A stretch of DNA of 64,000 bases. It comes from Paenibacillus monticola. Lineage in GTDB: Bacteria > Bacillota > Bacilli > Paenibacillales > Paenibacillaceae. The DNA is taken from positions 248,001-312,000 of the forward strand of contig NZ_WJXB01000003.1 in NCBI RefSeq assembly GCF_009664975.1, given 5' to 3'. The translations under genes were made by a program, and so were the position numbers. This document shows, in pieces, positions 26,352 through 34,236 of this stretch (its first letter is position 1; each line of letters starts with the position of its first letter). The notes beneath the pieces were generated by a model. The model did not search any database. It had not been told where the DNA came from and saw only the letters and a list, made by a program, of their open reading frames with translations.

Positions 26352-26436
26352 ATCTCTAACCTCCTTGTGTGGTAAAATCATGACTAGTGTTCGCGGAAAG
26401 ATTCCGACTCATACAAGCAAATTAAAAGAAAGCGAG

Positions 26437-27312
26437 ATGAAAAAAGTGGGTAAAGGCACAGCAGTACTGCTTGCGGCCACCTTTCTGCTGGCATCCTGTA
26501 GCAACAGCAGTGAGAACAGCAATGCAGTCAAGGAGTTAAACAATCAACCCACGGCAGCCGCCACAGAGGCATCAGCAACGCCGTCATCACCCGAAAAACC
26601 AGCAATTCTGGCAACTCCTTCGCCTCAGGCGACAGCAATTAAAGACAAAGCATCACCTACTGAATTTCCGCTTTTGTACCATATGAACAAAAATTACGAT
26701 ATTATCCCTAATGAAGCCGGTGCCAATAAGAAAATCATCCTGCTTACGTTCGATGATGGCCCCAAGGAAGCGGCTATGATCAACCCACTAATGGATATAT
26801 TGGATAAGCATCATGCGAAAGCTATTTTCTTTGTGAATGGCTATAGGGTAAAAGCGCATCCCGAGCTGCTTGAGCTTATTCATTCACGCGGTGGAATTAT
26901 CGGCAATCACAGCTGGGATCATATTGTGCTGAAAGATCAGCCTTATGCCAAAGTTAAACAACAGCTTGAAGATGTTCAGAAAATCGTTAAAAAAGTTATC
27001 GGCGAAGCTCCGCACTTTTTCCGCCCCCCGCATGGTGCAGGCGGTGATGTAGGTAAAAAAGTTGCAGCGGAGAACGGCTTATTGTACATGACCTGGTCCG
27101 TCGGTTCTCTGGACTGGGAAATGAAAGAAAAGGAAACCGGCAAGACCGATAAACTGATTAAAAATGTAAGCAGTCAACTGCATTCTGGCAGTAATATTCT
27201 AATGCATGAGCTCCCATGGACGGTGGAAGGGCTGGAAACACTGCTAACTACACTGGAAGGCAAGGGCTATAGTTTTGTAGATCCTCGTAGTATTGAACTG
27301 AAGGTGCGCTGA
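26437..27312 (+). CDS. Polysaccharide deacetylase lipoprotein
   Basis: 291 residues from ATG 26437. Lipobox LASC (Cys21), then a Thr/Ala/Pro-rich linker, then a NodB domain from about residue 85. Catalytic motifs: LTFDDGP (base and metal Asp), NHSWDH (HxxxH metal site) and RPPHGA. It should remove N-acetyl groups from peptidoglycan or another surface glycan outside the membrane. The ribosome binding site is weak (AAAGCGAG). It is the only plus-strand gene between 1 and 29 kb. Confidence 0.9.
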   Translation: MKKVGKGTAVLLAATFLLASCSNSSENSNAVKELNNQPTAAATEASATPSSPEKPAILATPSPQATAIKDKASPTEFPLLYHMNKNYDIIPNEAGANKKIILLTFDDGPKEAAMINPLMDILDKHHAKAIFFVNGYRVKAHPELLELIHSRGGIIGNHSWDHIVLKDQPYAKVKQQLEDVQKIVKKVIGEAPHFFRPPHGAGGDVGKKVAAENGLLYMTWSVGSLDWEMKEKETGKTDKLIKNVSSQLHSGSNILMHELPWTVEGLETLLTTLEGKGYSFVDPRSIELKVR

Positions 27313-27345
27313 TCTGCATACAGCAAGAGTCTTTTCACATATTAC

Positions 27346-27391
27346 AAAAGGGGAGTTCCAGCAGCCACTATTGGCTCTGGGACTCCCCTTT
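27346..27391. terminator. Bidirectional terminator between deacetylase and phosphoesterase genes
   Basis: AAAGGGGAGTTCCAG...CTGGGACTCCCCTTT is an 18-bp imperfect inverted repeat with short T runs on both sides. It covers the 3' end of the convergent metallophosphoesterase gene, including its stop codon. Confidence 0.7.
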
Positions 27392-28222
27392 ACTTGTTGA
27401 ATTACGAAGTGTCAGCACATGTATTTCAGCAGGACTTCTAAAGCGCAGCGGCAGATGAGCAGTGCCAAAGCCCCGGCTAATCAGGAGTTTGGCGAATGTT
27501 TTTGATTCATCCCCTTTAGGCAATATAAACCAACCTGCATCATATTCCTGATAGAAGGTTTCTACATGTCTCCGACCAAAAAAGGGAAAAACGACCTGCC
27601 CTCCATGCGTATGACCTGCCAGAACAAGATCAGCGGGTACGGAGGAACGCTGTGAGAGCCAAACCGGATCATGAACAAGAATAATACGGCAGGCCGTGTC
27701 AGACACAGCCAATGGTGGCAATGGTGGATAGGCAGATTTCCCGCGCTTCACCATGAAATCTACACCAGTCAACCAAAGTGTGCCGCCGGCCCGTTCAATA
27801 GCAACATTCTCATCTACCAGCAGTACCGCCCCACTTTTGCGGATTATATTATCTACCACTGAGGTATTCGCATTATAATCATGATTTCCATGAACGGCAT
27901 ATGTAGGAGCTATAGAAGTGACCAACGCCATATTAGATAGCAGCCTGTTCATCGGGTTATTCTTCTCGGTTATATCCCCGCCCAGGAACACGGCATCAAC
28001 ATGGCCTTTTAACGATAACATCAGTGCTTGCGGAAGAAGGCGGCGATGAATATCCGTGATGAATAGAATACGAAAGCCCTCAAAAGCCTGTGGCAAAGAA
28101 TCCAGAAATATTTCCTCGGCAATAATACGTTTTCCGAACGCACTTATTACCATCGCAATAGTAATAGTCATACCAACCAATAGCCCTCCTGAAGCCAAGA
28201 CCAGCAGCAAGTCCCTTACCAT
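27368..28222 (-). CDS. ypbG: Calcineurin-like metallophosphoesterase (YpbG-like)
   Basis: 284 residues from ATG 28222. An N-terminal signal-anchor precedes the dimetal phosphoesterase motifs FITDIH, LGGDITE, HGNHDYN, LVHDP and GHTHGGQ. Substrate unknown; the fold and anchor are those of membrane-attached YkuE/YpbG proteins. Start uncertain: a GTG at 28261 is in frame but has no better site. Its ATG overlaps the stop of the preceding gene by 7 nt, so translation is likely coupled. Confidence 0.85.
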   Translation of the reverse strand: MVRDLLLVLASGGLLVGMTITIAMVISAFGKRIIAEEIFLDSLPQAFEGFRILFITDIHRRLLPQALMLSLKGHVDAVFLGGDITEKNNPMNRLLSNMALVTSIAPTYAVHGNHDYNANTSVVDNIIRKSGAVLLVDENVAIERAGGTLWLTGVDFMVKRGKSAYPPLPPLAVSDTACRIILVHDPVWLSQRSSVPADLVLAGHTHGGQVVFPFFGRRHVETFYQEYDAGWFILPKGDESKTFAKLLISRGFGTAHLPLRFRSPAEIHVLTLRNSTSKGESQSQ

Positions 28223-28587
28223 AATGTTTTCAGAGGAGGGGCTCCTTCTATTCCCCACCACAATAGTGAAGCAAGCAAAATCACAAACATAAAGATCAAC
28301 GAATTGACAAAAATTTTACTGAGCCTTACACGCTCAGAGGTATAGGTCTGGGAACGGGACGGAGTTAATTCCGCACCCTTTTTGCCCCCTTCTCCTTCGG
28401 ATGATTCCTGCGAAGAATACATTGAACCGCGGTTTTTTCTAGATAAGGTTCCGGTCGATATTTGGGCAGGCATAGAATGTGGAGTTTGCAAATCTACGGG
28501 TTGATTTCTTTTTTTTACTTTGACAGAAGGCCGTTCGCCTTTATACTGTTTCTGGCGGGATTTCACCCGACTGAGTTCCTCGCTCAT
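28216..28587 (-). CDS. Small C-terminally membrane-anchored protein (YpbE position)
   Basis: 123 residues: a basic, Ser/Gln-rich N-terminal 85 residues, then one transmembrane segment (about 92-112, IFVNSLIFMFVILLASLLWW) near the end. Position between CPBP protease and phosphoesterase genes corresponds to B. subtilis ypbE, but I see no LysM domain. Overlaps neighbours at both ends. Function unknown. Confidence 0.7.
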   Translation of the reverse strand: MSEELSRVKSRQKQYKGERPSVKVKKRNQPVDLQTPHSMPAQISTGTLSRKNRGSMYSSQESSEGEGGKKGAELTPSRSQTYTSERVRLSKIFVNSLIFMFVILLASLLWWGIEGAPPLKTLW

Positions 28588-29180
28588 GTCTCCCTCCTAT
28601 AGCGAATGACTAGACCTGAGAACAGATCGATCAAGAAATGGCAGAGTATTGGAGCCCAAAGGGTACCCGAATGAATGTAAATATACCCCAGTCCATAGCT
28701 GCTTAAGAAAACCCAGCCCGTAGGGATCCAGTGACGCAAATAACGGACATGAATGACTGCAAATAAAATGCTGGTCCAGTAGGGGCCAAACGCATACTGG
28801 ATCGCCCCTCGGAATAATATTTCTTCACATATCGACACAATAATAGCTATAAAAAGAATGTGCCAAATGGGTCGTTTGCGAAATAAAAGATCATTTATGC
28901 CTCCGTCATCCATGCTATCTTCTGGTACAATATGGGTCAGTAAAAAATCTACAACTAGCATAACTACTGCTAAACCAAGGCCCCATAATACAAAATGCCA
29001 GTTTTCCGGAAAATTAAATACGTGAATGGGATTTCTTTTCTGTAATAATATCCATATCAAACCGATAATCAATGTAAGTCCTTGTGTAATATAAAGATTC
29101 AGAAGAAGAAGCTTATCTGTTAATTGCTTTGGGTCTACCTTTTTTATCTTAATCTCACCAAATTTGAATTTTTTCATCAT
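28584..29180 (-). CDS. ypbD: CPBP-family intramembrane metalloprotease (YpbD-like)
   Basis: 198 residues, about six hydrophobic segments. The CPBP (CAAX protease-like) motifs are CEEILFRGAI (EExxxR), FAVIHVRY and ILCHFLIDL. Substrates of bacterial members are mostly unknown. Start at 29180 (an MM doublet; the second is possible). First gene of the minus-strand ypbD-ypbE-ypbG-like trio. Confidence 0.87.
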   Translation of the reverse strand: MMKKFKFGEIKIKKVDPKQLTDKLLLLNLYITQGLTLIIGLIWILLQKRNPIHVFNFPENWHFVLWGLGLAVVMLVVDFLLTHIVPEDSMDDGGINDLLFRKRPIWHILFIAIIVSICEEILFRGAIQYAFGPYWTSILFAVIHVRYLRHWIPTGWVFLSSYGLGYIYIHSGTLWAPILCHFLIDLFSGLVIRYRRET

Positions 29181-29292
29181 AACCTGCCTGTTCTATATTG
29201 TTTTTCCGGGCAGCTCAAGAATTTGAGAGTCTGTCCATAGACTTTCCGCAAAATACATAAAGATAATTTCCCTAGAAAAAGGAGCACTTATT

Positions 29293-30198
29293 ATGAACAG
29301 TCGTACCTCCCGCACTCAAATGTTATACACGCTTGGTTTTTTATTTTTTCTGATTTCCGCTTTCGCCGCTTTTTTTACGGGAGTGAAGGTTGGTGCAGAC
29401 AAGACAGAAGCCAAATATGAACAGCTGAATAATACAGCTAAACCAACGGAGTTCTCAGGATCCTACCAGCAGCAGGATCTTGTTACCTTCTATCATAACG
29501 TATTTTTGCCTTACCGTGAATTCAAGCGAAATTGGAACACTGAGGTTGATAAGCTTACTCGTAGCACTGATGCTCGAGAGAATGAAGCAACCTTGAAGAA
29601 TCTAAGTATTCTGGCAGACAAACAGTATAAAAAGGTCAATCAGAATTCCCTCTTCACCAATTCTCCGCTGCTGTATCAATCACAATTGAATATACTAAAA
29701 AGCTTGACACTCTTCTCCCAAGCATCAAGTAAAATTTCAGCAAGTGCGGGAGGTGCAGAAACGGCCAAAGCGCTAAATAAAGACTCCTTTACAGCGAGTG
29801 CTGTACAGTTTGGTCTACTGGCACAGAAAAACTATTATGATTCCATGCTGAAATGGGGATCAAAAAGCAATAACAAAATCCCTGCAGAAGTGGGAAACCT
29901 GCAAACCCTATCCTTTATAAAATGGAAAAAGATGCCTCTTTTAGAGAAGAATGCATCTATTGCTAATATGATGCTGAATCACAGGGTTTATGCTAGTTAT
30001 GATCCACAAGACCTTACTGCAAAAGTAGATGATATGATATATTCTGGCGTTGCTAATTCCTTGAAGCTTACTGACATTCAATCCTCGGTATCCCTGCTTG
30101 TTTCCACCGGTGCAGTACAGGAACAAGACTTCATTAAATGGCGCGAACAATATTATAGCAAGGAAATAGTGCCGCAGGTCCCGTTCTTTTACGAGTAA
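29293..30198 (+). CDS. Membrane-anchored protein of unknown function
   Basis: 301 residues; AAGGAG 7 nt before ATG. One N-terminal transmembrane segment (about 12-31) with no lipobox, then a largely helical extracytoplasmic domain containing FYHNVFLPYREFKRNWN. No catalytic motif is seen and I do not recognise a family. The gap to serA (30199-30783) holds a promoter and T-box riboswitch. Confidence 0.75.
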   Translation: MNSRTSRTQMLYTLGFLFFLISAFAAFFTGVKVGADKTEAKYEQLNNTAKPTEFSGSYQQQDLVTFYHNVFLPYREFKRNWNTEVDKLTRSTDARENEATLKNLSILADKQYKKVNQNSLFTNSPLLYQSQLNILKSLTLFSQASSKISASAGGAETAKALNKDSFTASAVQFGLLAQKNYYDSMLKWGSKSNNKIPAEVGNLQTLSFIKWKKMPLLEKNASIANMMLNHRVYASYDPQDLTAKVDDMIYSGVANSLKLTDIQSSVSLLVSTGAVQEQDFIKWREQYYSKEIVPQVPFFYE

Positions 30199-30261
30199 GA
30201 CCAGTTATTGAATCATACCCAAAAAAGATGCCTACTTCAAGGTGACCTGCTTTAAAACCTA

Positions 30262-30291
30262 TTGACACATCTGGCATCACCATGTTACATT
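30262..30291 (+). promoter_or_regulatory. Promoter for the serA leader
   Basis: TTGACA at 30262-30267 and TACATT at 30286-30291 (18 nt), or TTACAT one base earlier (17 nt). Start predicted near 30298, at the 5' edge of the T-box leader. Confidence 0.65.
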
Positions 30292-30299
30292 ATGAAAAA

Positions 30300-30567
30300 T
30301 TAATCATGAAAAACCGATGATGGAACAAAGATACTGTGAGTCTTCAGAGAGCCGGTGGTTGGTGCAAACCGGTGACGAACTGACATCTTTAGCACTCCTG
30401 AGATATTGTACTGAAACTTAAGTAGGTACAATCGGATCACTCCGTTACCAGTGTGGCCTTTGCAGGCCAATGAGGCTGCTTCTTACAAGTTGCAGTGAAT
30501 TAGGGTGGTACCACGATAACTTTCGTCCCTTACTACGGCAGTAGTATGGGGTCGGGAGTTTTTTTTT
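30300..30567 (+). promoter_or_regulatory. T-box riboswitch (serine, AGC specifier) upstream of serA
   Basis: All T-box landmarks are in order: distal stem I motif AGAGAGCCGGTGGTTGGTGC, a specifier region TTTAGCACTCCTGAG in which AGC (Ser) directly precedes ACTCCTGAG, then the T-box sequence AGGGTGGTACCACG (30502-30515). The UGGU in the T-box bulge would pair with the tRNA acceptor end; tRNA-Ser has a G discriminator, which U can wobble with. Uncharged tRNA-Ser should stabilise the antiterminator and switch on serA. Confidence 0.92.
30519..30567 (+). terminator. T-box terminator
   Basis: ACTTTCGTCCC pairs with GGGGTCGGGAGT, with an inner TACTAC/GTAGTA stem, followed by nine T (30559-30567). 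Its 5' side overlaps the end of the T-box, the usual terminator/antiterminator switch. Confidence 0.88.
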
Positions 30568-30783
30568 CATTCCCTTAAACTCACAAACAACTTGTCACTT
30601 TTGTCCCATAGCGCCTAATTCACGGCAACCTTGCACCCTTTCTCTTTTATGCGACACCGCGTTGCTCCGCCATTTGACTGTGCTTTATTATTTACAGCTC
30701 GTGATACTTCAGGTACTGTGGACTGCCCTTTCAGGGCATCCTCAACATATTATGCTTTCCAACTATAAGGAGGACAAGAAACC

Positions 30784-32376
30784 ATGTTTAAAGTATTAGT
30801 ATCGGATCCAATCAGTGATTTGGGCATTCAGCAATTGATGGACGCAAGCGATGTAACGGTAGACAAGAAGACCGGACTTAGTGAAGACGAACTTATTGCA
30901 ATCATTGGTGAATATGATGGCCTCCTTGTTCGCAGTCAAACTACTGTAACCGAAAAGATTATTGAAGCGGGCAAGAACCTGAAGGTTATCGGACGTGCAG
31001 GCGTAGGCGTTGATAATATTAAGCTCGAAGCCGCAACGCAGCGCGGTATAGTTGTTATTAATGCCCCTGACGGAAATACAATTACGACTTGTGAGCATGC
31101 TTTTGCCATGATGATGGCTCTTGCCCGTCATATTCCTCAAGCTTATGCAAAAACAATTAGCGGTGTTTGGGACAAAAAAACATTTCTCGGAGTAGAGTTA
31201 AAAGGTAAAACATTGGGAGTGCTCGGCATGGGCCGGATCGGTAGTGAAGTAGCCAAACGCGCCATCGCTTTCGGAATGAATATCCTTGCCTACGACCCCT
31301 TCCTGACCGCAGACCGTGCCGAAAAACTGGAAGTAAAGCTGGCATCAGTGGATGACATTGTTCGCGGAGCAGATTTTATCACCGTCCATACTCCATTAAC
31401 TCCTGAGACACGCCATATGATTTCCCGGCCGCAGTTCGAGGTAATGAAAAAAGGAATGCGCATTATCAACTGTGCACGTGGTGGTGTTATCGATGAGCTT
31501 GCATTGGTTGAAGCTATAGATAGCGGCATTGTAGCTGGAGCGGCATTCGACGTGTTCGAGAAGGAACCCCCTCAAGCTGACCATCCGTTCCTGTCCCATC
31601 CCAAGATTATCGTAACTCCACATTTGGGTGCTTCAACTGTTGAAGCCCAGGAGAACGTAGCCATTGACGTTTCTGAACAAGTGCTGCATATCCTGCGCAA
31701 TGAACCCTTCATCAACGCTGTTAACATCCCTCCTGTAGCTCCAAGTGTAATGAACAAGCTACAGCCTTATTTTAAACTGGGCGAAAAATTGGGCAGCTTT
31801 GTCACTCAACTCACGAATGGAGCGATTCACGAAATTAACGTAGAGTACGCGGGTGATCTATCGGATGTGGATACACAGCCGCTGACCCGCTATATTGTGA
31901 AAGGCGTGCTCTCACGTCACTTTGCTGAAGATGTCAACATCGTTAACTCCATGCATCTGGCCAAAACGCGTGATGTTAATGTCGTAATCACCAAAACTTC
32001 CAAAACTAAAGGCTTCACTAATCTAATTACAGTCACTCTAAAAACTGAACAAGAGGAAGAACGTCTAGTAGCCGGCACTCTGCTGCAAGGTTATGGTGAA
32101 CGTATTGTACAGGTTAATAAATTCCCTGTTGATATTGCTCCTGAGGGCCATCAAATCGTCGTTTCCCATAATGACAAACCAGGAATTATCGGTTTAGTGG
32201 GTACGTTGCTTGGTCAAAATGAGGTTAATATCGCCTCCATGCAAGTGGGACGTAAAATTGTCGGTGGTGCTGCAATTATGCTGCTTACTGTAGACAAAGC
32301 GGTTCCACAAGCGGTGCTTGTGAAGCTGGCAGGCCTACCTGAAATTAACACTGCTGAAGAAATAGTCTTGCTATAA
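30784..32376 (+). CDS. serA: D-3-phosphoglycerate dehydrogenase
   Basis: 530 residues. First step of serine synthesis from 3-phosphoglycerate. NAD-binding GMGRIGSEVAKRA, catalytic CARGGVIDE (Arg) and PHLGAST (His), an intervening ASB domain and a C-terminal ACT domain (HNDKPGIIGLVGTLL) that usually binds serine. AAGGAGG 10 nt before the ATG. Controlled by the serine T-box; a 216-nt spacer (30568-30783) between terminator and gene contains one small hairpin (GGACTGCCC/GGGCATCC) and no gene. Confidence 0.96.
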   Translation: MFKVLVSDPISDLGIQQLMDASDVTVDKKTGLSEDELIAIIGEYDGLLVRSQTTVTEKIIEAGKNLKVIGRAGVGVDNIKLEAATQRGIVVINAPDGNTITTCEHAFAMMMALARHIPQAYAKTISGVWDKKTFLGVELKGKTLGVLGMGRIGSEVAKRAIAFGMNILAYDPFLTADRAEKLEVKLASVDDIVRGADFITVHTPLTPETRHMISRPQFEVMKKGMRIINCARGGVIDELALVEAIDSGIVAGAAFDVFEKEPPQADHPFLSHPKIIVTPHLGASTVEAQENVAIDVSEQVLHILRNEPFINAVNIPPVAPSVMNKLQPYFKLGEKLGSFVTQLTNGAIHEINVEYAGDLSDVDTQPLTRYIVKGVLSRHFAEDVNIVNSMHLAKTRDVNVVITKTSKTKGFTNLITVTLKTEQEEERLVAGTLLQGYGERIVQVNKFPVDIAPEGHQIVVSHNDKPGIIGLVGTLLGQNEVNIASMQVGRKIVGGAAIMLLTVDKAVPQAVLVKLAGLPEINTAEEIVLL

Positions 32377-32386
32377 AATTTGTAAT

Positions 32387-32428
32387 AGGCCATTCCACAC
32401 ATCTCGTGTGAGAATGGCCTTATTTTTG
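32387..32428 (+). terminator. Terminator after serA
   Basis: AGGCCATTC...GAATGGCCT stem with an inner CACAC/GTGTG and TTATTTTT. Confidence 0.88.
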
Positions 32429-32593
32429 TGATAAGAAAAGACCTGTGTTACACATTAGTGTATAATCTGTGGCATTCTGTCGGAAATAACATCCGCAGCT
32501 ACATTTATGTCAGTTCTTACAATAGACTGATATCACTCTAATCCCCTATAATATTACAATATAAAATATTTTTTTAAGGGGGATTTCTTTCCA

Positions 32594-33844
32594 ATGGACT
32601 GGATGAACAAGCTTCCGTTAAAACAAAGAATTATTGCCGGGTGTTACCTGATCGCCGCGTTATTTGCTATCCCTGTTTTGATTTCTTTTATTGTCATGGG
32701 TAAAATTTTTGTCGGCATTCTTCTTATCGTGGTTCTTGCTGGTCTGACTTATCCTCTTTCACGTTTTGTTGAGAGAACGCTTACATCTTCATTTGATGAC
32801 ATTGCAAATGTTACTCACAACATTGCAAAGGGCGACTTTACTACTAGAGCTGATGAAAATGGTTCTATGGGAGATGTTAGCCGCTCATTTAATACTATGA
32901 TCGATAAATTGAAGAAGATTCTGACTGAAGCGTCACAGCTTACCCGTCAAGTTATGGACGCGAGCCGAGGAATTGAAAATAAGAATCAGAGTTTGAAGAT
33001 CGTTATGGCTCAGGTATCCTCCTCCTCCAATGAACTAGCTCTGGGTGCAAATGAAATATCCGTAGATATTGCTGATATGACAGAATCTATTAAAGACATT
33101 GAAACTAAAGTTTCCAACTATACAACCTCCACTAAAGAAATGAACAAACGTTCAATACATACGCTGGAACTGGTTGAGAAAGGCCGGCAATCGGTAGACA
33201 CCCAGGCTGAAGGCATGCGCAAAAATATCGCAGCCACCAAAAAAGTAGCAGAAACCGTCGATGCCCTTTCACAAAATGCTCGTGGGATTACGATGATTAC
33301 GAAGACGATTACGGAGATTGCGGAACAGACTAATCTGCTATCCCTTAACGCTTCCATTGAAGCGGCCCGAGCCGGAGAACATGGACGTGGCTTTGCAGTG
33401 GTAGCCCAAGAAGTGCGTAAACTAGCTGAGGAATCAACCGCCTCAACCAAAGAAGTATTTGGTCTAGTCCGTAGTATTGAAAGCGATATTAAAGATGCCA
33501 TAGCCAACATTGCGATCAATGAAAGCGTAGTGCAGGTTCAGAATGAAATGATTACTGAGACAGCTAGTATCTTCTCGCAAATTGTGCATAGTGTGCAATA
33601 CATCGCTGAGCAAATTGCCGCCTTCTCTGCGGAGAGTGACGTTATGCTTGAAAGCGCGCTCAAAATTTCAGGAGCCATCGAAAACATATCCGCAATTACC
33701 CAGCAAACCGCAGCTGGAACTGAAGAAGTCTCGGCTGCTATGAATGAACAAATAAATGCACTGCAGTCTGTGGCTGAGGAAACCGAAAAAATGACTCAGG
33801 CTGTATTTAATCTGCAAAAAACAATTCATATCTTCAAATTTTAA
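32594..33844 (+). CDS. Methyl-accepting chemotaxis protein without an external sensor domain
   Basis: 416 residues. Two closely spaced transmembrane segments (about 14-34 and 37-57) with almost no external loop, then a HAMP-like region and a long coiled-coil signalling domain with the hairpin tip [33 protein letters not shown] (the kinase-contact region). A receptor like this must sense an internal or membrane signal, or partner another protein. It lies directly upstream of the c-di-GMP riboswitch operon. No terminator is evident between them. Confidence 0.92.
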   Translation: MDWMNKLPLKQRIIAGCYLIAALFAIPVLISFIVMGKIFVGILLIVVLAGLTYPLSRFVERTLTSSFDDIANVTHNIAKGDFTTRADENGSMGDVSRSFNTMIDKLKKILTEASQLTRQVMDASRGIENKNQSLKIVMAQVSSSSNELALGANEISVDIADMTESIKDIETKVSNYTTSTKEMNKRSIHTLELVEKGRQSVDTQAEGMRKNIAATKKVAETVDALSQNARGITMITKTITEIAEQTNLLSLNASIEAARAGEHGRGFAVVAQEVRKLAEESTASTKEVFGLVRSIESDIKDAIANIAINESVVQVQNEMITETASIFSQIVHSVQYIAEQIAAFSAESDVMLESALKISGAIENISAITQQTAAGTEEVSAAMNEQINALQSVAEETEKMTQAVFNLQKTIHIFKF

Positions 33845-33917
33845 ATAGATAGGTCTTAAGGCTCCTCATATGAAATCATATTATTCGTCAATTTCCGCGC
33901 ATATTTGTATAAAAATA

Positions 33918-33946
33918 TTGACAAAAGAGGGGGAGGAATATATTGT
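33918..33946 (+). promoter_or_regulatory. Promoter for the c-di-GMP riboswitch operon
   Basis: TTGACA (33918-33923) and TATTGT (33941-33946) with a 17-nt spacer. Start predicted near 33953, about 30 nt before the aptamer. Confidence 0.65.
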
Positions 33947-33982
33947 AAAGGAAAATTATCCTTTATTTAATTTGATAATTTA

Positions 33983-34073
33983 TAAGGGCAAAATTCCCGA
34001 AAGGGAATGACGCAAAGCCATGGATCTACAGCCTCATTTTTCAGTTAATGAGGCCATGACTGCCAGGTTGCTT
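33983..34073 (+). promoter_or_regulatory. Cyclic di-GMP-I (GEMM) riboswitch aptamer
   Basis: The GEMM core is present in order: GGGCAAAATTCCC-GAAA-GGGAAT (stem with GNRA tetraloop), GACGCAAAGCCATGGATCTA, a variable CCTCATT.../AATGAGG stem, then CCATGACTGCCAGGTTGC. The ACGCAAAGCC and GCCAGGTTGC segments are the conserved class I signatures. A terminator follows at 34129. CAGGTTG of the aptamer (34064-34070) can pair with CCACCTG in the terminator 5' arm, so ligand binding might free the terminator and switch the operon off; that direction is inferred. The frame at 34020-34226 over this element is not a gene. Confidence 0.92.
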
Positions 34074-34128
34074 AAATACCTTGAAAGACTGGATAAATAT
34101 GCAGTCTCTATAGCGAATTATGCTACCC

Positions 34129-34165
34129 ACCTGTGCTCTGTATCAGAGCACAGGTTTTATTTTTT
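34129..34165 (+). terminator. Riboswitch expression-platform terminator
   Basis: Perfect 10-bp stem ACCTGTGCTC-TGTATCA-GAGCACAGGT followed by TTTATTTTTTTTT. It lies 56 nt after the aptamer and 72 nt before the first gene. Two small hairpins (34086-34107, 34110-34124) occupy the space between aptamer and terminator. Confidence 0.92.
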
Positions 34166-34236
34166 TTTAGGTCTAACGTTTTCACTTCGGGAGATCGATA
34201 AAGATATTACAATAAAATACTTGTGAGGTGTATGTT

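Noticed and set aside
27368..27391. The overlap of the metallophosphoesterase 3' end with the terminator as a sign of truncation
   Set aside because: The frame ends in a normal polar tail with a proper stop; a convergent terminator over a stop codon is common.
34020..34226. 68-residue plus-strand open frame upstream of the ThDP gene
   Set aside because: It lies across the conserved c-di-GMP aptamer and terminator; the frame is fortuitous and has no separate ribosome binding site.
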